A stretch of 64,000 nucleotides of DNA from Bacteroidota bacterium. GTDB taxonomy: Bacteria; Bacteroidota; Ignavibacteria; Ignavibacteriales; Ignavibacteriaceae. Position numbers and translations under genes: made by a program. Below the pieces are notes generated by a model that ran no database searches, was not told the DNA's origin, and saw nothing but the letters and a program-made list of their open reading frames with translations. Below, piece after piece: positions 51,495 through 60,670 of the stretch (positions are counted from its first letter, which is position 1; each line of letters starts with the position of its first letter). The stretch spans positions 186,001-250,000 of the forward strand of contig JACZTL010000001.1 of the NCBI GenBank assembly GCA_022573715.1. Reading direction: 5' to 3'.

Positions 51495-53750
51495 ATGAAA
51501 ACTATGAAACAACTATTAATCTTATTTGTAATTTTCCTTTATATCCAACCTATTGTTGCGCAGGAAGCTGACAAATCAATTTTAACAATTGATCGTCTTT
51601 TCAAAAAACCTGAATTCCGTGGTGAACGATTCGGGCCTGCACGCTTTTTAGATAATGGAAAAAGTTATACAACTTTAGAAAAATCTGAAGCCGTAAAGCG
51701 TGCGAAAGATATTATAAAATATGATACTGAATCGGGTGAAAGAACAATATTAGTTCCCGCTGAACTTTTAATTCCCAAAGGTGATACAACCGCTCTTTCA
51801 ATATCTAACTACGAGTGGTCTACAGATAAAAATATGTTATTAATATTTACAAACACTAAACGAGTTTGGAGATATAAAACAAGAGGTGATTACTGGGTCT
51901 TAAATCTTAAAACTGAAAATTTAATGAAACTTGGTGGTGATGCTCCTGAGTCTTCCCTTATGTTTACAAAATTTTCTCCTGACAATAAAAAAGTTGCGTA
52001 TGTAAGCAAGCATAATGTCTTTGTGCAAAACCTTTCAGATGGAAAAATTACCCAATTAACTTTTGACGGTTCAAATACAACAATCAATGGTACCTTTGAC
52101 TGGGTTTATGAAGAAGAACTTAGTAACAGAGATGGTTTTCGATGGAGTCCGGATAGCAAATATATTTCTTATTGGCAGTTAGATGCATCTGGAATTGGTG
52201 AGTTTTTAATGATCAACACCACTGATTCTATATACTCACACACTATTCCGGTTCAGTACCCAAAAGTCGGGACTAAAAATTCAGATTGCAGAGTTGGAGT
52301 TATTAGTGCCGAAGGTGGAAAAACTGTTTGGATGAAAGTACCCGGTGACATGCGAAACGACTTTTATATAGCAAGAATGGATTGGGCTAAAACTTCCGAT
52401 GAAATATATATACAAAGATTAAACAGACCTCAAAATAAACTGGTGATAATGTTTTGTAATATAGAAACCGGGAACGTACAAACAATACTAACAGAAACGG
52501 ATGATGCTTGGATAGACATAAACGACGATATGCATTGGTTCAACAAAGGCAAAAATTTTACCTGGGTAAGTGAACGTGACGGCTGGAGACATATGTATGT
52601 TGTTTCCAGGGACGGAAAAGATGTAAAATTAATTACCCCAGGTAATTTTGATGTCATTAAAGTTTCATCAATTGATTTTGAAAATGGATGGATATATTAC
52701 ATCGCTTCTCCTAATAACCCAACTCAAAGATATTTGTTCAGGGTATCATTGGACGGAAAAGGAAATATTGAACAAATAACCCCCAAGTCATTTAGTGGAA
52801 TAAATTCATATCAGATTTCAGACGGTTCTAATTATGCAATTCATACTTATTCAAATATAAATACCCCATCAATTAAAGATTTAGTAGAATTGCCTAATCA
52901 CAAAGTTATAAGAAACTTAGTTGCAAATAAAAAACTTTCTGAAAAAATAACCGCCCTTAAAAAAATACCGACAGAATTTTTAAAAGTTGAAATAGGTGGA
53001 GAAATTGTATTGGACGGATGGATGATTAAGCCTCCTGATTTTGATCCTTCAAAAAAATATCCGGTACTTTATTATCTTTACGGACATCCAGCCGGACAAA
53101 CAGTACTTGATCGCTGGTCAGGCCGTTCGCTATGGTATTGGATGCTTGCACAACATGGATACATTGTTATAAGTGTAGATAACAGGGGAACGCCCGCACC
53201 AAGAGGGCGTGCATTTAGAAAATATATTTATAAAGATGTAGGTACTTTAGCCTCTATAGATCAAGCAGAGGCGATGAAAGCAATAATTAACAAATACAGT
53301 TTTATTGATCCTACACGAATTGCTGTATGGGGATGGAGCGGCGGTGCGGTTTCCACTCTAAATCTGATGTTTAGGTATCCGGATATATTCAGCGTTGGTA
53401 TCGCTGTTGCACCCGTAACGGATGAAAGATTGTACGATACAATTTATATGGAAAGATATATGGGGTTATTAAAAGATAATGAAGAAGGATATATACAATC
53501 AGCCGCACTTACTTTTGCAAAAGATTTAAAGGGAAAATTATTGGTTGTACACGGTACAGGTGATGATAACGTTCATTATCAAAATACTGAAAAATTAATA
53601 AATGAATTGATAAAGTATAATAAACCTTTTACAATGATGTCTTACCCAAACAGGTCACACGGTATTTACGAAGGCAAAGGTACAAGACTTCATTTGTGGT
53701 CACTTCTAACATCTTTTTTGGAAACAAATCTTCCGGCAGGTGGTAGATAA
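51495..53750 (+). CDS. Dipeptidyl peptidase IV-type S9B serine peptidase
   Basis: This 751-residue exported peptidase has a signal peptide of about 22 residues (ending in VAQE) and an eight-bladed N-terminal propeller with FDWVYEEELSNRDGFRWSPDSKYISYW, the DPP4-type Glu-Glu substrate-anchoring motif. The C-terminal alpha/beta hydrolase domain has the nucleophile Ser615 in GWSGGA, Asp690 in GTGDDNVHYQNT and His722 in NRSHGIYEG. DPP4-type enzymes release X-Pro or X-Ala dipeptides from peptides, here probably in the periplasm or at the surface for peptide use. It is a single-gene unit. Confidence 0.94.
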   Translation: MKTMKQLLILFVIFLYIQPIVAQEADKSILTIDRLFKKPEFRGERFGPARFLDNGKSYTTLEKSEAVKRAKDIIKYDTESGERTILVPAELLIPKGDTTALSISNYEWSTDKNMLLIFTNTKRVWRYKTRGDYWVLNLKTENLMKLGGDAPESSLMFTKFSPDNKKVAYVSKHNVFVQNLSDGKITQLTFDGSNTTINGTFDWVYEEELSNRDGFRWSPDSKYISYWQLDASGIGEFLMINTTDSIYSHTIPVQYPKVGTKNSDCRVGVISAEGGKTVWMKVPGDMRNDFYIARMDWAKTSDEIYIQRLNRPQNKLVIMFCNIETGNVQTILTETDDAWIDINDDMHWFNKGKNFTWVSERDGWRHMYVVSRDGKDVKLITPGNFDVIKVSSIDFENGWIYYIASPNNPTQRYLFRVSLDGKGNIEQITPKSFSGINSYQISDGSNYAIHTYSNINTPSIKDLVELPNHKVIRNLVANKKLSEKITALKKIPTEFLKVEIGGEIVLDGWMIKPPDFDPSKKYPVLYYLYGHPAGQTVLDRWSGRSLWYWMLAQHGYIVISVDNRGTPAPRGRAFRKYIYKDVGTLASIDQAEAMKAIINKYSFIDPTRIAVWGWSGGAVSTLNLMFRYPDIFSVGIAVAPVTDERLYDTIYMERYMGLLKDNEEGYIQSAALTFAKDLKGKLLVVHGTGDDNVHYQNTEKLINELIKYNKPFTMMSYPNRSHGIYEGKGTRLHLWSLLTSFLETNLPAGGR

Positions 53751-53767
53751 TATTTAATTGATATAAT

Positions 53768-53793
53768 CCCCTTCTCTTATTTTAGAGGAGGGG
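53768..53793. terminator. Possible terminator hairpin between convergent genes
   Basis: CCCCTTCTCT and AGAGGAGGGG form a 10-base stem with one wobble around TATTTT, 17 bases after the peptidase stop. No T-run follows on the plus strand, so termination is uncertain. Confidence 0.5.
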
Positions 53794-53866
53794 GTTAGAA
53801 AAAATTAGGGATAACAACTTGACAGACAAGAAAAGAAAACTTTTGTTTTGAATGTAAATCAAAGAG

Positions 53867-55189
53867 TTATTTTTCTTTCCCAAAGGTTAATTTAATTACA
53901 ACGGGGGTTAATAATAAAATACCGATTAAATTTATAATAACAGTAACCCCGTTTAACAGGTCACCCAAACTCCAGATATTTTCGGCTTCACTTGTTGCGC
54001 CCAAAAGTATTGCCGAGCAGAATAACCATCTGTAATAAACTCTAATTTTATCACCGAACAAATAACTTGCACACTGTTCGCCATAAAAGCTCCATGCAAT
54101 TAAGGTAGAATATCCGAAAAGCAAGGAAGCGCCGAGGACAATCCAATTTCCTATCGAAAGTGCAGAAGAAAAACTTTGAGATGCCAATGCGGTGCTGTTT
54201 AGACCTTCATTCCAAAAACCTGATGTTAGAATAACAAGGGCTGTTATAGTGCAAATTATAATAGTGTCTATAAATACACCTGTCATTGAGATAAGTGATT
54301 GCTTTACGGCACTCCCAGATTTTGCAGTTGCATGCATTATTGCAACTGATCCGGTTCCTGCTTCGTTGCTGTATGCACCTCTTGCGGTTCCGTATCGAAG
54401 AGCCATTAAAACAGTAGCTCCGGCAAACCCTCCCTCTATTGAACTATAATCATTAAAGGCGTAATAAAATATTTGTTCCATCGCAATTAATATTTGATCG
54501 GAATTAATTGTTAAAACTATCAATCCACCAAGGAGGTATGAAATAGTCATAAACGGAGAAAGAAATTCAGTTGTTCTTGCAATTTTTTTTAATCCTCCTA
54601 TAATAACAAGCCAGGTTAAAAATGCTATTACCAAACAGGACAATATTTGTGGTGTACCGAATTGATTCTTTAATATAATTGACATAGAATTGGATTGAAT
54701 TGATGTGGTTGCAATCAAAGTTTTAATAGAAAATGAAATTGCAAATGCAGTAGATAACCATTTGATATTTAATCCTTTTCTAATGTATACCATCGGTCCA
54801 CCCAAAAAAGTACCGTCTTTACCTTTTTCACGAAAATGGAAACCCAATAAGGATTCCGAATACATTGTTGCCATCAGAATTAATGCAGATACCCACATCC
54901 AGAAAATAGAACCAGGACCTCCGACAACAATGGCTGTTGCGACTCCAGCTATGTTTCCATTACCTATCATTCCGGAAAGTGCAGACATCAAAGCCTGATA
55001 GGGAGTGATATTACCCTCACCTGAAATAGTTTTTGATTTTTTTAATTCACGGAAAGCTTGTGTAAATTTTCCGAATTGAATCCCCTTCAGTCTTAGTGAA
55101 AAATAAACGCCACTACCAAGAATAAATATCAGCATTTGCGGTCCCCAAATAAAATCCGCTATACTTTTAACGATGCTGAAAAAATCCAT
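53867..55189 (-). CDS. Sodium:alanine/amino acid symporter (AGCS family)
   Basis: This 440-residue membrane protein has about 11-12 helices. The family hallmark GNITPYQALMSALSGMIGNGNIAGVATAI comes early, followed by GPGSIFWMWVSALILMATMYSESLLG and FREKGKDGTFLGGPMVYI, and later ALRYGTARGAYSNEAGTGSVAIMHATAKS. Members import alanine or glycine with sodium. This suits the neighbouring dipeptidyl peptidase, which converges on it, for amino acid uptake. The exact substrate is not known. Confidence 0.95.
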   Translation of the reverse strand: MDFFSIVKSIADFIWGPQMLIFILGSGVYFSLRLKGIQFGKFTQAFRELKKSKTISGEGNITPYQALMSALSGMIGNGNIAGVATAIVVGGPGSIFWMWVSALILMATMYSESLLGFHFREKGKDGTFLGGPMVYIRKGLNIKWLSTAFAISFSIKTLIATTSIQSNSMSIILKNQFGTPQILSCLVIAFLTWLVIIGGLKKIARTTEFLSPFMTISYLLGGLIVLTINSDQILIAMEQIFYYAFNDYSSIEGGFAGATVLMALRYGTARGAYSNEAGTGSVAIMHATAKSGSAVKQSLISMTGVFIDTIIICTITALVILTSGFWNEGLNSTALASQSFSSALSIGNWIVLGASLLFGYSTLIAWSFYGEQCASYLFGDKIRVYYRWLFCSAILLGATSEAENIWSLGDLLNGVTVIINLIGILLLTPVVIKLTFGKEK

Positions 55190-55378
55190 TTTAGATAAAT
55201 ATATTTAGGTTATATGAATGCTGCACGTAAGATAAAATATTTTATTCTTAATAGGTAAAAAAGTTTTAGGTTTTAAAATTTTCTTTTGAATTCTGTAAGA
55301 ATTTTTCTAAAAGAATCTTATAAGTATTTATGTAATGAAAAGAAGTGTTTGTAAAATGCTAAATTGAATTTATTTTTA

Positions 55379-55729
55379 TTAAGGTTTATAACCCCATTTT
55401 TCATTATTTGCATTTAATTCATCAGGAGTAGGAAGTTTTTGATCCTCATCTCTATTAGGAACAAATCTTTCAACACCCATAATACGTGCATTTAGTTCGG
55501 TATCATCATTAAAAATATCAGGTACATCATCTTCTTCAAAAATTGCTTCCCAAGGACATTCTGGAACACAAGCATTACAATCTATACATTCATCTGGATC
55601 GATCAATAACATATTTTTAGGAATGGATTCATCATCACCACTATATTCGTAAATACAATCAACAGGACAAACTTGTGTACAGGCAACATCTTTGCAATCA
55701 ACACATAACTTGGTTATTACATAAGTCAT
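55379..55729 (-). CDS. Seven-iron-type ferredoxin (FdxA-like)
   Basis: This is a 116-residue soluble electron carrier. The first cluster region is Cys9, Cys12, Cys17, Cys21-Pro, Cys25 in [18 protein letters not shown]; the second is Cys48, Cys51, Cys54, Cys58-Pro in [12 protein letters not shown]. This spacing is typical of the 3Fe-4S plus 4Fe-4S FdxA group. About eight extra residues ([12 protein letters not shown]) lie between the clusters, and the C-terminus is acidic. It stands alone between AT-rich spacers of about 190 and 220 bases. Its partner enzymes cannot be told from this window. Confidence 0.92.
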   Translation of the reverse strand: MTYVITKLCVDCKDVACTQVCPVDCIYEYSGDDESIPKNMLLIDPDECIDCNACVPECPWEAIFEEDDVPDIFNDDTELNARIMGVERFVPNRDEDQKLPTPDELNANNEKWGYKP

Positions 55730-55948
55730 TAATTTTACTTCCCTATTTTTTATAAAAATAAAATAACAAAAAAATAGTTTGTTTTTGTTTATAATTAAAA
55801 GTATTGAATCTATACTAAAAGGTCAAGATAAAAAAATAATAATTAGTCTCTCTTAAAAATTAATTGATAACTATGACACAGAAAAAGATAATATCTTTAA
55901 AAAAAAAATATTTTTAAGATAGTCTCAACAGAAGAGTAAAAGTTGTAT

Positions 55949-57031
55949 CTAATTTGTATTTATAATTGCATTTTGATAAAATGTTGCCCAGGCGAACCAA
56001 TATGCAATAAAGGATTTTGTTGATTTTAATCTTGTTCCTTTGCGGGGTCCTTCAATTGCAAATCCGAATACATCCCATTTATTACCTTCGTTGTCTTTCA
56101 TTATTAATGGAAGCATATTTTGCAGCGCGGTAAATTGCAGTTTAGTTCCGTCATCTAAAGTGCTTTGATAAGCAACAGCAAAATTTTTAGGTGTTGTTCC
56201 CACAACAACAATGGGTGTTCCTCCAACTATATCGCTTATTACTTTTATATCGGCACCAAAAGTATTTATGCGGTAAACTTTTGATCCACCGTCAAATAAA
56301 ACTCCGAGTATCCTGTCTTTTTGTGGCAGTCTATTATCAGAATTGTTTATAGGGAATAAAAGATAGTTGTTGTTTGTTCTGTAATCTCTGTAAGGGAATG
56401 TGCCGTAAGGCCTATTAAAGCCGGTATTTCTTGTTAACATTTTAGAATCGGGATACATTAATTTCCAAGTAGAATATTTTGTTTCAAATACTGGGGTGGT
56501 AGAAATTTCCTGCCCTTTTAACTGACCGTTAACACATTTTAAAAGAAACTGCGACCAATTACTTGATGTTTTTCTGTCGTAAAGGATTAAGTTTGTATTA
56601 TACAATAACCCAGATCCACCGAAAGTTGTTAAAGAACCATCTTGTAATGTTCTGTTCCATACTACTGCTGAACCTGTAAGGGGACAATAAGTTATAGAAA
56701 CTTTTAGACCTCCAATATCGTCATTAACAATTTCGTGCCAGTCCATTATTGGATGAGGAAAAGCTTTAATCTCATTTCCCACTTTTACGGCTACTACAAG
56801 ATCATTGTCTAATAAATAGCTTTCTGAAATTGATGTCGCATATTTAGGTTCCTCAATAGGGGGAATTCCGTCCTTACCAGGTCCTCCGTCAAAAACCTCA
56901 TCTTGAGGAATCAACCAATCAGAGCTCGGCGCTACATTATCTCCTCCTACAGGACCTTCAGTAGAAACATCACTGCAACCAATAAGTATGATAGAAGATA
57001 ACAGCAAGTAAAATATTTTTTTATAAAGCAT
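55949..57031 (-). CDS. DUF3179 domain-containing lipoprotein
   Basis: I start it at ATG 57031 (AAAGGTG upstream) rather than at a TTG 24 bases earlier. The leader ends in a lipobox LIGCSD, so the protein is lipid-anchored. The DUF3179 domain is clear: KVGNEIKAFPHPIMDWHEIVND, KVSITYCPLTGSAVVW, GLLYNTNLILYDRKTSSNWSQF and PYGTFPYRDYRTNNNYLLFP. The conserved Cys and His residues suggest a cofactor or metal site, but the biochemical role of the family is not known to me. It follows the outer-membrane-like gene by about 20 bases, so the two probably work together. Confidence 0.82.
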   Translation of the reverse strand: MLYKKIFYLLLSSIILIGCSDVSTEGPVGGDNVAPSSDWLIPQDEVFDGGPGKDGIPPIEEPKYATSISESYLLDNDLVVAVKVGNEIKAFPHPIMDWHEIVNDDIGGLKVSITYCPLTGSAVVWNRTLQDGSLTTFGGSGLLYNTNLILYDRKTSSNWSQFLLKCVNGQLKGQEISTTPVFETKYSTWKLMYPDSKMLTRNTGFNRPYGTFPYRDYRTNNNYLLFPINNSDNRLPQKDRILGVLFDGGSKVYRINTFGADIKVISDIVGGTPIVVVGTTPKNFAVAYQSTLDDGTKLQFTALQNMLPLIMKDNEGNKWDVFGFAIEGPRKGTRLKSTKSFIAYWFAWATFYQNAIINTN

Positions 57032-57051
57032 AATACACCTTTTAATTAAAA

Positions 57052-57990
57052 TCAAAGATTATTTAATGTATAAAAAATTGTAAAGTTTGTAGTATATGTT
57101 GTTGTAAGCTGGGTACCTGTTAAATCTCTGTATAAAGGAACTGAACCTGAAACTCTTACTGTAATTTGATTATTTAAATTTGCATTAATTCCCGGTACTA
57201 TATAAAGCCAGTTACCGCCGGTGTTTGCAATTTCATTTTGAGCAAATTCATCAGGTTGTGAATTTCTATACCTGAACATAAGTGAAAAATCCCAAATAGA
57301 ATTAGTGCGATAACCTGCTCCTAATGTAGCAATAATTTCATTACCGAATGAATAACCTTCAAATTTATCACCGAATCTATTATTTATTCCATTAATCCTA
57401 AATGAAGCGTTACCGAAGATATTTAACGGGAGAGAAGGGAAAAATGATTTAGAGCCGTATGCAGAAATTATATAATCCCAAGAGCCACTGCCCAGTTGTA
57501 AGTCAGCAGGTAAAAGAATACCCTGATTTTTTAAAGTTGATTCCCCGAAAGGTATTTTAACACCGGCACCTATGGAGAATTCATTTTTATTCAGTATTGA
57601 CAGAGGCATAAAGTTATACTTGACTAAAACTACTGCATCACCTATGCCAAGAGTACTTATTTTATTTTGTGTAGCTAGCGAGGAAAAAATAATTCTTCTT
57701 TGATTTATAAATGTGAATAAAGATGAAACAGAGAGATTTCTTGTAATTCCGTAGTTAGTTTCAAATAAAACAGAATGAACAATCCTTCTTCTTGTATTAT
57801 CATTAATATTTGTGGTCTGTGTAAAAACATCGTTTAAATAATTAAATTCATATGTAAATCCGAAACGAAGCACACCTTTTTGTAAGGAAGATACTTCAAT
57901 AGAACTTAAAAGCGGTGAACCTGCCGAGCAGCAAGCTTGTGAATAAACAAGAGTAGATCCAAGGAAAATAAAAATTATTATATATCGCAT
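57052..57990 (-). CDS. Outer-membrane beta-barrel-like protein (MetA-pathway/transporter-like)
   Basis: The 312-residue product starts at ATG 57990 with GGAAA upstream; an in-frame codon 24 bases earlier is less likely. The signal peptide ends near YSQ, followed by a striking ACCSAGSP motif. The rest alternates short amphipathic beta strands such as RRIVHSVLFETNYGIT and FSIGAGVKIPFGES, as in barrel proteins. It ends just before the DUF3179 lipoprotein gene. Pairing of a Cys-Cys N-terminus with a Cys/His-containing lipoprotein hints at metal handling; this is a guess. Confidence 0.65.
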   Translation of the reverse strand: MRYIIIFIFLGSTLVYSQACCSAGSPLLSSIEVSSLQKGVLRFGFTYEFNYLNDVFTQTTNINDNTRRRIVHSVLFETNYGITRNLSVSSLFTFINQRRIIFSSLATQNKISTLGIGDAVVLVKYNFMPLSILNKNEFSIGAGVKIPFGESTLKNQGILLPADLQLGSGSWDYIISAYGSKSFFPSLPLNIFGNASFRINGINNRFGDKFEGYSFGNEIIATLGAGYRTNSIWDFSLMFRYRNSQPDEFAQNEIANTGGNWLYIVPGINANLNNQITVRVSGSVPLYRDLTGTQLTTTYTTNFTIFYTLNNL

Positions 57991-58108
57991 AGAGTTTCCA
58001 AATATTACTTGCAAAAGTATATAAATGTATAACCCTATTTTTTGTAAGAGAGTTTACAGTACTGTCTTTTTGACCTAAACAAATAGTCGAATTGAAATTA
58101 TTTAAAAT

Positions 58109-58132
58109 AAAAAAGCCCGTCAAAAGACGGGC
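58109..58132 (-). terminator. Rho-independent terminator after the HU gene
   Basis: On the minus strand GCCCGTC and GACGGGC form a 7-base stem with a TTTT loop, followed by six T's. It lies within 8 bases of the HU stop codon. Confidence 0.92.
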
Positions 58133-58138
58133 AAAATA

Positions 58139-58495
58139 TTATTTTCTTTTTCTAGCTTGTGCCTTTGGTTTGGCTTTTGCTCTTGCTTTGTTTTTAGGAG
58201 CAACTTTTTGAGCTGGGAATACGGCATCAACTGCAGTTTTAGATACTTTAAATTTTAATACATTCTTTGCAGGAATAACCATAGTAGCACCAGTGGCAGG
58301 GTTCCTACCCATTCTTTTCTTTCTTCTTGCAACCTTAAACTTTCCTAATCCGGGAAGTACAAAAGTTTTTTTTGCTTCTTTATATGTTAAAGAAGTAAGT
58401 TCATTTAAAAAATCACCAGCTAACTTTTTAGTGGTGTTTGTTCTTTTAGAAAGGTGAGCAATAATTTCGCCCTTGGTCATTGGTTTTGAAGCCAT
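58139..58495 (-). CDS. HU-family DNA-binding protein with a basic C-terminal tail
   Basis: Residues 1-90 form an HU/IHF fold: MTKGEIIAHLSKRTNTTKKLAGDFLN, a TYKEAKKTFVLPGLGKFKVARRKKRMGRNPATGATMVIPAKNV arm with the DNA-intercalating Pro in GRNP, and LKFKVSKTAVDAV. Residues about 97-118 are an extra Lys/Arg/Ala/Pro tail (PKNKARAKAKPKAQARKRK), resembling histone H1-type tails. Classical HU has no such tail. It probably coats the nucleoid and adds non-specific DNA binding. A strong terminator follows, consistent with a well-expressed single gene. Confidence 0.93.
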   Translation of the reverse strand: MASKPMTKGEIIAHLSKRTNTTKKLAGDFLNELTSLTYKEAKKTFVLPGLGKFKVARRKKRMGRNPATGATMVIPAKNVLKFKVSKTAVDAVFPAQKVAPKNKARAKAKPKAQARKRK

Positions 58496-58741
58496 GTTAT
58501 GAACCTCTATAATTAATGTTAATGTTTATTGCATAGTAAAAATATATAATAATACTATAAAAACAAACAGATAATTAAAAATCTTTTTATGAATTGACAA
58601 CTCGTTTTCCCCTATTATTATTGAGCTAAATACTTATTATAATATTTCACTAATGCACCTTCCCCCCTATTGTGTTTTGCCCTTTTGTTATTATTATTTA
58701 TTTTCATTTGTCAACGTTATAAGTGTTTGTTATATTTTTAT
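58496..58741. other. Divergent intergenic region, HU and TonB-receptor-like genes
   Basis: These 246 AT-rich bases hold two divergent promoters by position. I saw no clear operator, and an in-frame extension of the plus-strand gene through this region (from 58670) is hydrophobic and lacks a good ribosome site. Confidence 0.35.
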
Positions 58742-60646
58742 ATGAGCAAATATTTCCTTTTATTTATTCTGCTGATGTTTTGGTGTGCTTTTAGTGATGC
58801 ATTTTCAAATACTATATCGTATCCTTTGGACTCTTTAAATACAACTACCATCAAAGATAATAAGACAATAGTAGATACAATTATCCCTCTGCATTCATCT
58901 TTTCTTTATTTAAAAAGTAACACGATATCTAAAAATCAAATAAAACAAATGGATTACCGCTACACCGGTGACTTCTTAAAAAAATCTCCTTTTAACTATA
59001 CAATTGATTTTGGTTTTATAGGACAACCAAATGTTTCAGTGCTCTACGGTGTTGGACAAAATGGGATTAATTTTATGCAGGACGGTATATTAATTAATAA
59101 CAGGTATTCAAACTTTTTTGATTTGAACAACATACAATCAGAAATAATTGATTCAATTGAAATTGTTCCATATCCAAGGGGGTTCCTTTACAGTCCGTAT
59201 AATAACCCTGTTAGCGTAAATTTTATAAGTAAGGATTTTGTAACAACCGTTGCTTATTCTAAAATTAAATATTATCAAGGTCCAGACGGAGAGGCACTTG
59301 CAGATGTATATTTTAATTCAATGATATCAGAAAGAATTAATTTTTCATTTGATATAACTAACAGAAAAAAAGATGACAAATATTTTAATTCTAATTACAG
59401 TTATTGGCAGGGAACTTTTAAACTAAAATATTTAAGTTCAAATAAATTTAATATTGTCGGCACATATAATATTGAAAAATCAATAATCGGTTTAAACGGG
59501 GGAGTTGATACAGACAGTATCAGCACTATTACATCAAATATAGACAGCCTGCTTTATGATGCTGTTTTTGCACCTGTTAGATTTGTGGATAGAAGTAAAG
59601 AATTCAGGACACATAATTTCAATGTAAAATTATTAACCAAATTTTCTAATTCACTTAAAAGCAATATTTCACTTTATTATAGATTCAGTAATGAAAGAAT
59701 TGCACAAACTAATAACACCCCTCTGCTTAACTCTACAAACAATGAAAAGCTATATGGTTTTATATTTAATAATAAATTTGAAAATGAAGTTTTCAATTTA
59801 AATTTTTTAACGGGTTATGAATCAACCGACATTATTTCAGATTCCACGTTAAATCTTATTACGGTTAACAGATCATTTCATTCGGCTAATTATTTTGCAT
59901 CTTTAATCTTATCTACACAATTACTTCGCGGAAAAATTACGCCTTCTATCTTTTATAAATATCAGTACTCTTCTTCAAACAATATCAATAATAATCGTCG
60001 CGGTTTTGGTGCGGATTTAACGATTAAAATCAACTATAAGACAAATATTTATTTAGGGTTTTCGTCATTTAAAAATGAATTCACAGATAATTTTACAAAA
60101 AATTATGAAGCAAGAATTGATTACACTGATAATAAATTCATAATAAGTGCTGGCGCTTTCTTTAGAAAAGATTTTTATCAACCTATAAATATTTATACTA
60201 CAGAGATTTTTTTTAAAGAGCAGCAATCTTTAAAGGGCTTTTCTGCCAAGCTTAATTTTAGGTTGGGTGATTTTTCAATTGAAAATAAAGGTGAAATTTA
60301 CAACAGTTCATCCAGTACCAGTGATTATTTATGGGTGGTTCCTAATAAATTATTTGCCTCTGGGTTGTATTACAATAATTATGTTTTTAAAAAAAATATG
60401 CTTTTAAAGGCAGGAATTATTTTTACTCATAATGGAGTAAGAAAAGCAAGCTATGACAATTTATCCATTGCTACAGTTCCGTCGTTTAATAGGTTTGATC
60501 TACATCTTTCGGGTATTATTCAAGAGGTTGCAACGATTTATTTTACTTGGGAAAATTTAACCAATGAACAATATTTTATAGTCCCATATTATCCAATGCC
60601 CGAAAGAAATATACGATTTGGTATTTCCTGGGAATTATTTAATTAA
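58742..60646 (+). CDS. TonB-dependent receptor-like outer-membrane protein
   Basis: The 634-residue product starts at ATG 58742, where a standard signal peptide (KYFLLFILLMFWCAFSDAFS) begins. About residues 85-200 resemble a plug domain (GVGQNGINFMQDGILINNRYSNFFDLNNIQSEIIDSIEIVPYPRGFLYSPYNNPVSVNF), and the remainder alternates beta strands ending in the aromatic C-terminus FGISWELF, expected for a 22-strand barrel. No clear N-terminal TonB box is seen. The substrate is unknown and no uptake partner lies next to it. It could also be a surface protein of the CirA-like group. Confidence 0.72.
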   Translation: MSKYFLLFILLMFWCAFSDAFSNTISYPLDSLNTTTIKDNKTIVDTIIPLHSSFLYLKSNTISKNQIKQMDYRYTGDFLKKSPFNYTIDFGFIGQPNVSVLYGVGQNGINFMQDGILINNRYSNFFDLNNIQSEIIDSIEIVPYPRGFLYSPYNNPVSVNFISKDFVTTVAYSKIKYYQGPDGEALADVYFNSMISERINFSFDITNRKKDDKYFNSNYSYWQGTFKLKYLSSNKFNIVGTYNIEKSIIGLNGGVDTDSISTITSNIDSLLYDAVFAPVRFVDRSKEFRTHNFNVKLLTKFSNSLKSNISLYYRFSNERIAQTNNTPLLNSTNNEKLYGFIFNNKFENEVFNLNFLTGYESTDIISDSTLNLITVNRSFHSANYFASLILSTQLLRGKITPSIFYKYQYSSSNNINNNRRGFGADLTIKINYKTNIYLGFSSFKNEFTDNFTKNYEARIDYTDNKFIISAGAFFRKDFYQPINIYTTEIFFKEQQSLKGFSAKLNFRLGDFSIENKGEIYNSSSSTSDYLWVVPNKLFASGLYYNNYVFKKNMLLKAGIIFTHNGVRKASYDNLSIATVPSFNRFDLHLSGIIQEVATIYFTWENLTNEQYFIVPYYPMPERNIRFGISWELFN

Positions 60647-60670
60647 TTATATCTTTAAGAAAACTAAACC

